From positions 809,197-873,196 of the forward strand of contig NZ_LMSP01000001.1 of assembly GCF_001429545.1 (NCBI RefSeq): DNA of 64,000 nucleotides. Reading direction: 5' to 3'. Shown here in pieces: positions 27,884-36,429 of the stretch (positions within the stretch are counted from its first letter, which is position 1; each line of letters begins with the position of its first letter). Origin of the DNA: Paenibacillus sp. Soil787. Lineage in GTDB: Bacteria > Bacillota > Bacilli > Paenibacillales > NBRC-103111. Under the pieces are notes generated by a model, which saw only the letters and a program-made list of their open reading frames with translations, was not told the DNA's origin and did no database searches. The translations under genes were made by a program, and so were the position numbers.

Positions 27884-29098
27884 ATGAATAACTTAATGAT
27901 TATTACTTCAGGTTTGTTTTGGTTACTCTTAGTTTTTTATTCTGTATTAACAATATCCGGGATTTTATTCCGGTCAAAGCCTAATAATTTTAAGCCACTT
28001 GATCATTATCCAAGTGTTAGCATATTTATTCCTGCTCATAACGAGGGCAAAGTCGTGGCAGCTACATTGGATACCATGGTTAAGCTAGAGTATCCCGGTG
28101 AATTAACTATTTATTTATTGAATGATAATTCAAAAGATGAAACTGGTGAAATCGCAGAGTTCTATGCAAATACTTTCCCTAGAATTAAGCATATTAAAGT
28201 CCCTCCTGGAAAACCAAGTGGAAAATCCAGGGTATTAAATCATGGATTATCCATTTCTAATTCGGAGTATATTGCTGTTTATGACGCCGATAATCAACCA
28301 GAACCAGATGCTCTTAAGCTGCTAGTAGAACGTGCTGTACAAGTACCAGATGCTGTGGGTGCTGTAGGATATGTATGGACACTCAACGAGTCGCGAAACT
28401 GGCTTACACGAATGATTGCCCTTGAGTTTAAAGTTTTTCAGTTATTAATGCAAAGTGGTCGTTGGATTATGTTCAACACGGGCTCATTGACTGGAACAAA
28501 TATGTTGGTTTCGAGAGAAGTTATGCTTAGACATGGCGGTTGGGACCCTTATGCACTCGCTGAAGATGCTGATCTAACTATGACGATAACAGCAGCAGGA
28601 GGTTTGCTTCCGATTGTACCTGAATCCCGCACTTGGGAGCAAGAACCAGAGACGTTTCGTGTTTGGTTAAAACAACGTACACGGTGGATGGAAGGCAACA
28701 TTTATATTATTCTAAAAAGCTTCCGAACAAAGGAATGGTTCACTGGCCGGACATTAGTCCATTCAATTCAGCAATTGTTTGTTTACATCGGATTTGTCTT
28801 TCTATTAATTGTTTCTGACATTTGGTTCTTCATGGGACTGTTTGGTCATGCCCAAACAGACATTACAACACCGTTACTTATCTTATGGTTTCAATCTTAT
28901 CTTGTTTACTTAATGCAGCTCTTAAGCGCATTGACGGTTGATCGCGCAGTAACACCCGCTAATATTTTTATAGCCGTTATTATGTATTTTACGTATGCAC
29001 AATTATTTATGGTACTACTGGTAAGAGCTCTTTACTTCCAAATTAAAAGATTTCTTACGAAAGCTGAAGTTATTTGGGATAAGACGGTTAGATTTTAG
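27884..29098 (+). CDS. ydaM: Processive family-2 glycosyltransferase, exopolysaccharide synthase (YdaM-like)
   Basis: 404 residues. One N-terminal membrane span, a GT2 domain, then three or more C-terminal spans. The processive-synthase residues are all visible: Asp in LLNDNSKDET, DAD in YIAVYDADNQPEP, the catalytic Asp in LAEDADLT, and QxxRW as KQRTRWMEG. This is the BcsA/PgaC/hyaluronan synthase arrangement that links chain growth to export. There is no PilZ domain, so c-di-GMP control would have to come from the YdaK-like partner upstream. Probable product: a beta-linked extracellular polysaccharide of unknown sugar. Confidence 0.88.
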   Translation: MNNLMIITSGLFWLLLVFYSVLTISGILFRSKPNNFKPLDHYPSVSIFIPAHNEGKVVAATLDTMVKLEYPGELTIYLLNDNSKDETGEIAEFYANTFPRIKHIKVPPGKPSGKSRVLNHGLSISNSEYIAVYDADNQPEPDALKLLVERAVQVPDAVGAVGYVWTLNESRNWLTRMIALEFKVFQLLMQSGRWIMFNTGSLTGTNMLVSREVMLRHGGWDPYALAEDADLTMTITAAGGLLPIVPESRTWEQEPETFRVWLKQRTRWMEGNIYIILKSFRTKEWFTGRTLVHSIQQLFVYIGFVFLLIVSDIWFFMGLFGHAQTDITTPLLILWFQSYLVYLMQLLSALTVDRAVTPANIFIAVIMYFTYAQLFMVLLVRALYFQIKRFLTKAEVIWDKTVRF

Positions 29099-29114
29099 TA
29101 TGGAGGTAAGCCTT

Positions 29115-31592
29115 TTGAGTAAATTGTTTAAATTGCTATCAATTTTTCTATTAGTTTCTATATTATTTCAAGGGCTATCCACCAAAACTCAAGCAGAAGT
29201 TATTCAGCGTAATTCCTATATTGTATTAGTTAAGGATCATTCGAATGAATCTTTTGCTAAACCTTATGTACAAGCTTTGCTCTCTGTTGGGCTCAGATTA
29301 CAAATTAATTGGATCTCCGAGACCATTGATTGGTCAAAGGTAAAAGTTGTTATTATTCCTGAAGAGGCTGCATCTTCCTTAGAACCGCAGTTACAGGACC
29401 TTCTTATTAAAGAGACTAACAAAGGAATGAATATCATTACAGAGGGTCCTTCAGACTTTGCAGGTAAGCTTGGTCTGAAGATTAATCCGGAAATCATCAA
29501 CGTCCGTGATGTAGTGGACCAAATGCATAAAGACACGGCTATACACTGGAATGAGCAACTTAAGATGCGTGTCTTTTCGGTTTACCAGGGACAAACATTT
29601 GTAAGTGATAAAAACTCTGGTTCCCCTGTAATCAGTGGCGGTCAGATCGGTCAAGGAAAATTTATTTATCTAGGCGTTCCACTTGACGTTAAAGATTCAT
29701 GGGGAATTGATCGATTCCCTTTCTTTCATGAGATATTATTCGATTATTTAAATATGCAATCAAGTATTAAAATTGACCGATTATCTGCTTTTATCGATTG
29801 GGGTTACTATTATGACCAGGATCCAGAAATACTTGCATCGCGTCTTAAGAACATGGGAATCCAAAAGGTATTTTTGAGCAACTGGTATAGTCCTGATCTA
29901 ATTAACAGCTTCTTCAGTAAATTTATTGCTGCAGCACATGTTAACGGTCTTCTAGTTTATAGTTGGTTTGAACTACCGATGGTTTCAAAAGCCTTCTGGG
30001 ACGAACATCCAGAGTGGAGACAAAAGACTGCAAGTGGTCAGGATGCCCATATTGATTGGCGATATTTAATGGCGCTAGAAATCCCAGAATGTATGGAAGC
30101 CGTAAAAGAAGTAATTAAACAAGATTTAGATGCCTTTGATTGGGATGGAGTTAATATATCTGAATTGTATTTTGAATCTCCCAATACTGATTTTTTGCAA
30201 AATGATGTAATTACACCAATGAGTGATAATTTTCGTCAGACTTTCAAGAAACAGTACGGGGTCGATCCCCAAGAGATATTTACTCTAGAAAGCCAGAACT
30301 ACTTCCAAAAGGATGCGAAATTACTTCAATCCTATGTGCAAGAACGTATTAAGCTTATCACAAAACATCATAATGAATTACTAAATTATATCTCTGCTCA
30401 TGCTTGGTCACGGCCGCTAGATGTAATTATTACCAATGTGGATACGTCGATCGAAAAGGAGCTAGGCAAAGAAATAGGCGTTGATATGAAGGAGTTGCTC
30501 GCGCTCCAATCTAAATATGATTTTGATTTTGTAGTAGAAGATCCTTTCACACTTTGGAACAAGGGACCTGATCGTTATAATATGATGGCCCGTGTACATA
30601 ATGAAGAGCTTTTATCTTCAAATACTTTATCTCTCGATATCAACATTATCGACCGGGCAGATCAGGGAAACCGTCCGACAATGAGACAAACTGGACTTGA
30701 ATTTACTTCCTTAATCGCTGAGGGCGCAAAAAACTTCAAACAAATTGCTATTTATGAACCTAAAGCTTCAAATTTAGATAATTATAAATATGCTTCTTAC
30801 GCACTTGGTTCAGTAGTTTCTTCTACTTCCATTTCACCAACGGAAACCAGAATCAATGCTCCCACTTCTTTTATTTTTGACACAGGTCCCAAAGGTCCTA
30901 TGTATGAAGCTTCGATCAACGGCTCTCAGTGGCCTGCTGGCGGAACGAATGGCATCATGCTGCCTAAAGGTAATTATACATTGAAATTAACACCTAGGGA
31001 TGAAGACGACCAGTTGTGGATCACTAATTTCAATGGCGAACTCCTTAATAGTACTCGAACTTCTAATGGGCTCACACTTACATACAATGAGAAGCATCTA
31101 AAAGCAGTTGAATTAAATAAGATGCCGGAAGCTGTACTTCTAAATGGCAAACGAATAGAACCAACCATTTATTATCGTAAAGGACACTTCGTCATAGAGC
31201 TCCCCGTGGGCAATAATACTGTAGAATTTAAAGGTATTAGCACTAAAGTTAATGTTTCTATTGAAGGAAAGATTGTCGAATTTACAGAACCTCCTGTCAT
31301 TGAAGATGGTGTTGCTCTCTTTCCATTAACAGATTTACTTCTTGCATTAAAAGCTTCTTTTAAATGGAATGATGAATTTAAGTCTGTTGAAGCAGCTCTT
31401 AATGGATATACGATCTGGACTCAAATTCAGAACAAACTCGCTAGAGCTAACGGGGCAGATATTCAATTAGAAGTTGCTCCCCAAATCATAAACAATCGAA
31501 CTATGATACCCATTCGCTTCGTAGGCGAAGGATTTCACCAATCCGTAGAATGGAACAATGACACAAAGACGATTATCGTCAAGCATAAATAG
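29115..31592 (+). CDS. Exported TIM-barrel hydrolase-like protein with C-terminal stalk domain
   Basis: About 825 residues. A signal peptide (LLSIFLLVSILFQGLSTKTQ) is followed by an N-terminal domain of about 200 residues (YIVLVKDHSN, LGVPLDVKDSWG) and, from about residue 230, a barrel domain (RLSAFIDWGYYYDQDPEILA, VNGLLVYSWFELP, DEHPEWRQK, DLDAFDWDGVNISELYF) recalling YngK/GHL-type glycosidase-like families. The last 110 residues resemble the copper-amine-oxidase-N stalk domain common in Paenibacillus (NNRTMIPIRFVGEGF). The TTG start at 29115 follows GGAGGT. It takes the place that YdaN, a BcsB-like protein, has in B. subtilis. It may trim or guide polymer outside the membrane; no activity is proven. 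Confidence 0.72.
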   Translation: MSKLFKLLSIFLLVSILFQGLSTKTQAEVIQRNSYIVLVKDHSNESFAKPYVQALLSVGLRLQINWISETIDWSKVKVVIIPEEAASSLEPQLQDLLIKETNKGMNIITEGPSDFAGKLGLKINPEIINVRDVVDQMHKDTAIHWNEQLKMRVFSVYQGQTFVSDKNSGSPVISGGQIGQGKFIYLGVPLDVKDSWGIDRFPFFHEILFDYLNMQSSIKIDRLSAFIDWGYYYDQDPEILASRLKNMGIQKVFLSNWYSPDLINSFFSKFIAAAHVNGLLVYSWFELPMVSKAFWDEHPEWRQKTASGQDAHIDWRYLMALEIPECMEAVKEVIKQDLDAFDWDGVNISELYFESPNTDFLQNDVITPMSDNFRQTFKKQYGVDPQEIFTLESQNYFQKDAKLLQSYVQERIKLITKHHNELLNYISAHAWSRPLDVIITNVDTSIEKELGKEIGVDMKELLALQSKYDFDFVVEDPFTLWNKGPDRYNMMARVHNEELLSSNTLSLDINIIDRADQGNRPTMRQTGLEFTSLIAEGAKNFKQIAIYEPKASNLDNYKYASYALGSVVSSTSISPTETRINAPTSFIFDTGPKGPMYEASINGSQWPAGGTNGIMLPKGNYTLKLTPRDEDDQLWITNFNGELLNSTRTSNGLTLTYNEKHLKAVELNKMPEAVLLNGKRIEPTIYYRKGHFVIELPVGNNTVEFKGISTKVNVSIEGKIVEFTEPPVIEDGVALFPLTDLLLALKASFKWNDEFKSVEAALNGYTIWTQIQNKLARANGADIQLEVAPQIINNRTMIPIRFVGEGFHQSVEWNNDTKTIIVKHK

Positions 31593-31704
31593 TAAAAGAG
31601 GATGAAGCAAGGATAAACGACTCCGTCGTCCTTCAGAGACGAGCGCGTTTGTCAAGATAGATGCGAAGCAAAAGTATAAAACTTATACTTTCTTATCTAC
31701 GAAC

Positions 31705-31749
31705 AAAGAAACAGCCTGCTCAGCATAATGCCGAGTAGGCTGTTTCTTT
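31705..31749. terminator. Bidirectional terminator between the two halves of the exopolysaccharide locus
   Basis: AAAGAAACAGCCT pairs perfectly with AGGCTGTTTCTTT across 19 bases. The A/T-rich arms give a T-run in both directions, which suits the convergent genes on either side. Confidence 0.85.
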
Positions 31750-31773
31750 ATATTCATTAGTTAGTTTCTTTTT

Positions 31774-32883
31774 TTAGTAAACTAATCCCAAATTGATTAA
31801 TGTTTGTTCGCCTACTAGAGCATATAAATTATTAAAGGAATAGGAATCGTTATCAAAAACATAACCACCATAATATGGACTTGTTTGGTCTGAAACTCGT
31901 AACATGATCATTCTATTATATAAATCAACTGCAAAATGCTGATCCCCCGCCTCCAAAGCATATAAGATAGTTAAACCATAGAGACCAGGACATTCCGCAT
32001 TCAAATTCGGTGATTTGGATAAACGGTCATAGCCTGAAACCAGTTGGTTATGCTTGTAGAAATCAGTTTTCAATAATGTATAAAGTGCGGGGGAAGACAC
32101 GCCGTTCTCAGCTCGGTGAAGAGCAATATACACTTGATCAATCATGTTAATCTGATTGTCATAGATATACTTTTTAGTCTTTGCTACATAGCTCTTTGGG
32201 AAGAATGAATTGTCAGTTGGGAGCGATTTTAGCAAATTAATATTTTTCGTTACAGTTGCTTTATCCAGTTGTTGATACTTAAGCATTTGATTCAAGGCAG
32301 ATGGAACTATATAAGATAGGGTAATATTATCCACGGTGTACAAAGAATTAAAATCGTAATAATCAACAAAATAACCATTTAACATATTATGGGTTTTGCT
32401 TGTATTGCTCAACTTGTCCGCAGTTGTTTTATACTCCGGGGACTTCCATTGCTCAAAAGCAGTGTATAAAGATTCAATAATAATATGATCATCAATCATT
32501 GCATTTGTAGTTACATGACTTGTTCCGTCAGATGACAATTTCCAATACACTGATCCTTGGCTTGTCGTAAAATAAGAATTTAATAATTGATAACTGGTAT
32601 CAAATAAATTTTTATCATTTTTACTTAATGCATACTTCATCCAAAGCCCTAAGGATTCGGATAAAGCTTCTCTTCCGCCTGCTGTATCAGGGTCTGATGA
32701 ACTCGTTGCGTTAGTTAGGCGAGTAGCAATAGTTTGATTAGGATTGTACAGATTGTTGATAATGAAGGATTCCGTAGGGGATACTGATGAGGCTGCTGCA
32801 AAATCAGTAGGAATAATACTGAAGATTAAAAAACCAATTAACATAATATTTAATTTGCGAATACACGAAAAAGCATTTAGCAT
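31774..32883 (-). CDS. ydaJ: GH8-like exported protein (YdaJ-like), riboswitch-controlled copy
   Basis: About 369 residues. An N-terminal hydrophobic signal ends near FAAASS. The rest is an (alpha/alpha)-barrel-like helical protein with a GH8-type acid motif (GREALSESLGLWMKYAL, where SES stands for the SEGxGY signature) and a second acidic motif (TTNAMIDDHIIIESLYTA). Predicted to cut or edit the locus polysaccharide. The ATG at 32883 follows GAGGAG; a GTG nine bases upstream is too close to that site. It begins only about 27 bases after a c-di-GMP-I riboswitch and is paralogous to the next gene upstream. Confidence 0.82.
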   Translation of the reverse strand: MLNAFSCIRKLNIMLIGFLIFSIIPTDFAAASSVSPTESFIINNLYNPNQTIATRLTNATSSSDPDTAGGREALSESLGLWMKYALSKNDKNLFDTSYQLLNSYFTTSQGSVYWKLSSDGTSHVTTNAMIDDHIIIESLYTAFEQWKSPEYKTTADKLSNTSKTHNMLNGYFVDYYDFNSLYTVDNITLSYIVPSALNQMLKYQQLDKATVTKNINLLKSLPTDNSFFPKSYVAKTKKYIYDNQINMIDQVYIALHRAENGVSSPALYTLLKTDFYKHNQLVSGYDRLSKSPNLNAECPGLYGLTILYALEAGDQHFAVDLYNRMIMLRVSDQTSPYYGGYVFDNDSYSFNNLYALVGEQTLINLGLVY

Positions 32884-32909
32884 ATGACTCACTCCTCACG
32901 ATTTAAGAA

Positions 32910-32995
32910 AAACCGGTAGCCCGGCGGTCATAGCAGTCGCTTTAGACCCGTGGCTTTGCGTCACTATCTTTCGATAGCTTTGCCTTTTAAAAAAA
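32910..32995 (-). ncRNA. c-di-GMP-I (GEMM) riboswitch in front of ydaJ
   Basis: On the minus strand the core reads GGCAAAGC, then TATC-GAAA-GATA (P2 capped by a GNRA tetraloop), GTGACGCAAAGCCACGGG (the GACGCAAAGCC block is the hallmark of the class), TCTAAAG, a variable P3 arm, and GCCGGGCTACC, the conserved 3' strand. The aptamer ends about 27 bases before the ATG, and the GAGGAG site lies in between. There is no room for a full terminator, so control of translation or mRNA access is more likely. A change at the key ligand-contact G would switch specificity to cGAMP; that is not evident here. Confidence 0.9.
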
Positions 32996-33027
32996 GAGTT
33001 GAACTGATATTTTAATTCTTTTCTTTC

Positions 33028-33056
33028 TTATTACCTAGCATACTTCTTTTCGACAA
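33028..33056 (-). promoter_or_regulatory. Candidate promoter for the riboswitch-ydaJ transcript
   Basis: On the minus strand TTGTCG is followed after 17 bases by TAATAA, a fair sigma-A-like pair in the gap between the two ydaJ copies. It would let the riboswitch-controlled copy be transcribed on its own. Confidence 0.4.
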
Positions 33057-33077
33057 AAACTTCCTAGTACCTTAGAC

Positions 33078-34169
33078 TCATTTTATTGCAGTTTCCGCTA
33101 AAAGAGGGAATAAATTATCAAAAATATGTGTATTTTTATCGAACACATAGCCTCCGATGTAAGATTTGTCTTGATCCCGTAAAGATATCATACGCTTATA
33201 TAGCTTCTTAGCCCAGTCATGGTCATCCGACTTTATTGCAAGAAGGATTGCCAATCCATAAATGGATGGGGATTCATAAGTTACATCAGCCTTCCTGTTA
33301 GCTCTCGTAAAACGTCCCATAAGTTTACCTTGATGTTCAAATTCTGTCTTTAGAAAAGAAATAAGCCCCTCTGATTTACGCCCAAGTTCGGCACAATGTA
33401 TCCCAACGATTAATTGGTCAATTATATTGACAGATTCGTCAAATACATATTGTTTCGTATTTACATCAAATACTTTTGGGAAAAACACGCCATCATCTGG
33501 CATTTTCAAAAGCAAATCTGAATACTTTACATAAGTTGAATTATCAATTATTCCTTTCTGATTCATTTTTTTCAAAGCTGATATATCAACATACGGCAAG
33601 CTAAGCGTGCTAGGAGACTCATCTCTCAAAAAATCATGAAAATCTACAAAATACCCATTCATTTGAACGGAAGTGACCAAAGTATCTGATATTTCCTTTG
33701 CTAGTTCCTGATACTCGTCATCATTCCATAAAATAGAGGCATTTAAAAGGGAATCTATTATTCTAAAATCGTCACCCAAGGCATTTGTTGTAACTGAAAC
33801 TTGTCCATTAGGTGATAGTTTCCAAATAATATAATTTTGTGGAGATATAAAGTGACTCTTCAATAATCGATAACTACTTTCAAACATGCTTTGATCCTGC
33901 TTTAATACAGCATATTGCATCCAGAGGCCCATTGATTCAGAAAGTGCCTCTCTCCCTGCAACTGTATCAGCATTTACCGAAACGTCATCCATTAGATAGG
34001 TGGCAAATGTTCCATTTGGATTGATCATGTATTGCTGAATGAACTTCTCTGTAGCTGAAGTTGATATTTTCATTTTATAATCCTTCAGGAAATAGGTGAT
34101 AGTAATTCCGCTTATAACCATCAATAACAAAACACAAATTATTTTATAATATCTGAATAAAGAAATCAT
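33078..34169 (-). CDS. GH8-like membrane-anchored protein (YdaJ-like), second copy
   Basis: About 363 residues. One N-terminal membrane span (IICVLLLMVISGITITYFL) probably anchors it outside the membrane. The body is homologous to the 31774-32883 product, with GREALSESMGLWMQYAV and TTNALGDDFRIIDSLLNA carrying the acidic candidates. The start at 34169 follows GAAGGTG and leaves an 11-base gap after the DUF2334 gene, with which it is probably co-transcribed. It differs from the other copy in having no riboswitch of its own and an uncleaved-looking anchor. Confidence 0.8.
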   Translation of the reverse strand: MISLFRYYKIICVLLLMVISGITITYFLKDYKMKISTSATEKFIQQYMINPNGTFATYLMDDVSVNADTVAGREALSESMGLWMQYAVLKQDQSMFESSYRLLKSHFISPQNYIIWKLSPNGQVSVTTNALGDDFRIIDSLLNASILWNDDEYQELAKEISDTLVTSVQMNGYFVDFHDFLRDESPSTLSLPYVDISALKKMNQKGIIDNSTYVKYSDLLLKMPDDGVFFPKVFDVNTKQYVFDESVNIIDQLIVGIHCAELGRKSEGLISFLKTEFEHQGKLMGRFTRANRKADVTYESPSIYGLAILLAIKSDDHDWAKKLYKRMISLRDQDKSYIGGYVFDKNTHIFDNLFPLLAETAIK

Positions 34170-34179
34170 TTGCGCACCT

Positions 34180-35850
34180 TCACTTATTTCTTTGTTTTTT
34201 ATTCCGCCATATGATGAGAAGCACCAAAACAAGAATGGTTAGGGGAATTCCATACCAAATCACACGTTTTTTAATCGTGTAATTCCTCTCATAATCACTT
34301 GCGAAAGGCGCTTTATCAACCTTAATATCTCCTGAATCAGAAACAATGGTAACTCCTGATACCTCTACCTTATTATTGCGTTTTTTTAGGTCAAGCCAAT
34401 TTGCATCTGGTATCGTTTGTAATTTCTCTATTACATTTTTAAGCTTTTCCAACCCTAAATAAGGGTGATAGAATGCGGAAATATAAACATCAGAATAATT
34501 ATTATATTTAGATGCAAGAGACACCATATTATTTAAAGCATTTTCATCATTTTGAGCAATAAACCCAATAGTTTCAGGCAGCAGGTTCATTCCATGTAAA
34601 TAGTTGGGCTTAGTTTCAAATAGGGGTGCATAATCACTCTTCCATGTTAGATTAGATATTTGGAGTTGCCCTACATAGGTAGTGAAATGTTGTGCAGTAA
34701 TTTTATAACCATTTTGTGACATTGCGTAATGAGGTGCTTCAAATGCAAGTGGGTAAAGTTTATGAGTTACTAACTCTTGTACGCCCTTATTAAGAGTATT
34801 TTCAATATAGTCACTTTCGAATTTCTCACTTTTTTCTACATATTCTTTGTAGGCTTGCTCTGAATTGAAATCGTTTTTGGTTAGTGTTTTTTCGTTTCTA
34901 TCTTGCATAATGGGTCTATCCTGCTCAACATCCCAATATTCGAATCCTTCTCCAGTTTCAGAATCGCGATATTGGTGTCTATAGCCGTGCATAATAATAC
35001 TGCCGCCGTTATCCTGCATATACCTTAGCACGCTTACAAGCTCAGGTGCATCTTTAAGATGCATCTCCTTATGCGTTTTGGGATTTGTATATACGGGAAT
35101 AACCGCAACCATATAAGGAATGTTCATATTCTTTAGATATTCGGCAATTTGCTTTAATTTTCGAACCTCTGTTTTAGGATGGACATCCTCAAGACGGAGA
35201 TACAGAGTTTTCCCCTTACTATTTCCTTCATTAAAGAAAGCAAAGAGAGTTTCTCCCACAATATTACCTATTGGATTAAACAAAGATTCAATAGCTAAAT
35301 AATAGGACTGATCTTTATTAATTAATATAGGAACACTCCCCGTTTTTGTTTTACCTTCAACCAATACACGGGTTAAAACATCACTTGTTTCTAAAATTGT
35401 TGCTAATCGGCCTTCTGGTAGACTTTGTTCCAGACCATTTTTAATTGATTTAACAGAATTGACAATTGTAGCTCCTTTGGTATGTACGAAAGAAAACCGT
35501 TTCGTAAATTGTTCAATATTGTTATTAATTAGAAAGACAGGACCATTGAACAGTTCAATATAATCAATTAGTCTAGGTTCTAGCGTTTTCTTCTGTAAAC
35601 CAATATATAAAATATGAGTATAATTATTCTTATCTACAGAATCAATCTCTTGGTCAGAAATAATGGTACTATCTTTTGTAAAATGTCCTACCAATATGTC
35701 TAATATTTTCACCTGTTTCATATCGGCTTCATCTTTCAGGCTGTAGATAATTAACACCTTATGAAGGTTATCGGATTCGTTTCCTTTTACTGTGGCCACA
35801 TCAGAAATCAAAAAGGTAACAATAAGTATTAGTAAAGTAATTTTTCGCAT
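34180..35850 (-). CDS. ydaL: DUF2334 polysaccharide-deacetylase-like protein (YdaL-like)
   Basis: 556 residues, close to YdaL of Bacillus subtilis in length and plan. A signal segment (LLILIVTFLISDVATVKG) precedes an N-terminal domain. The DUF2334 catalytic-like domain comes from about residue 215 (YLRLEDVHPKTEVRKLKQI, MVAVIPVYTNP, GGSIIMHGYRHQY). The C-terminal span (WYGIPLTILVLVLLIIW) and a basic tail anchor it. DUF2334 is related to NodB-type deacetylases; the Asp in RLEDVH and the His in MHGYRHQ match the metal-site positions. Predicted to modify the exopolysaccharide outside the cell. First gene of the leftward half of the locus. Confidence 0.83.
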   Translation of the reverse strand: MRKITLLILIVTFLISDVATVKGNESDNLHKVLIIYSLKDEADMKQVKILDILVGHFTKDSTIISDQEIDSVDKNNYTHILYIGLQKKTLEPRLIDYIELFNGPVFLINNNIEQFTKRFSFVHTKGATIVNSVKSIKNGLEQSLPEGRLATILETSDVLTRVLVEGKTKTGSVPILINKDQSYYLAIESLFNPIGNIVGETLFAFFNEGNSKGKTLYLRLEDVHPKTEVRKLKQIAEYLKNMNIPYMVAVIPVYTNPKTHKEMHLKDAPELVSVLRYMQDNGGSIIMHGYRHQYRDSETGEGFEYWDVEQDRPIMQDRNEKTLTKNDFNSEQAYKEYVEKSEKFESDYIENTLNKGVQELVTHKLYPLAFEAPHYAMSQNGYKITAQHFTTYVGQLQISNLTWKSDYAPLFETKPNYLHGMNLLPETIGFIAQNDENALNNMVSLASKYNNYSDVYISAFYHPYLGLEKLKNVIEKLQTIPDANWLDLKKRNNKVEVSGVTIVSDSGDIKVDKAPFASDYERNYTIKKRVIWYGIPLTILVLVLLIIWRNKKQRNK

Positions 35851-36113
35851 ATAAACTCGTTTCCACCTTTTCTACCTTGTTCGGTCTATGATAAATACGG
35901 ATCTTTTCCTAAAATAGCGTAATGACGGCAGGAAGTTACACAAACTCATATGAACTATTTTTTTGACTTGATCATTTTACCACAAAATATGGTTTAAGGC
36001 TCAATATTGTCCACTAGGAATTAAAGATCATGTTCTAATTGCAAATATCCTTTTATTTGGACAAGAATAAACACACCGTTCGGTGCATACAAAAAACTCT
36101 ACAAATCTTGCAT

Positions 36114-36337
36114 TCAATGTTTATTCTGCTGCCGAAACTGCCCTGGCCTGATCCCAGTTGCTCTTTTGAAGACTACACTCATATATTCTGTATGTTTGAA
36201 ACCGATGCGTTCGGCGATGACGGTTAAGGGAAGATTAGTTTCTAGGAGTAGCCAATGCTTTCTGAAATCGGCTTTCCAAGATACGACGCGAGATCTTAGG
36301 TTGTTCGAGAATATCTTGAAACGCAGCCAAGCTAAAT
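36114..36337 (-). pseudogene. Broken AraC/XylS-family regulator (C-terminal fragment)
   Basis: Two frames together recall an AraC DNA-binding domain. One gives ISRRILESRFQKAL (first helix-turn-helix) and then runs to a stop. The other gives LLLETNLPLTVIAERIGF and KHTEYMSVVFKRATGIRP, ending GQFRQQNKH-stop. About 15-20 residues that should join them are missing, so a deletion with a frame change has destroyed the gene. No sensor domain is visible upstream. It is a remnant between the exopolysaccharide locus and the CapA gene; the flanking 35851-36113 stretch holds nothing I can name. Confidence 0.72.
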
Positions 36338-36429
36338 CGGTGTTTTTTCAAGTTGCTTTTTATCAAATGCAACAAAAGTGCCCTTCCCGTGCGATTTGAA
36401 CGGACAAAGGCACTTTTCATTTCTGATGT

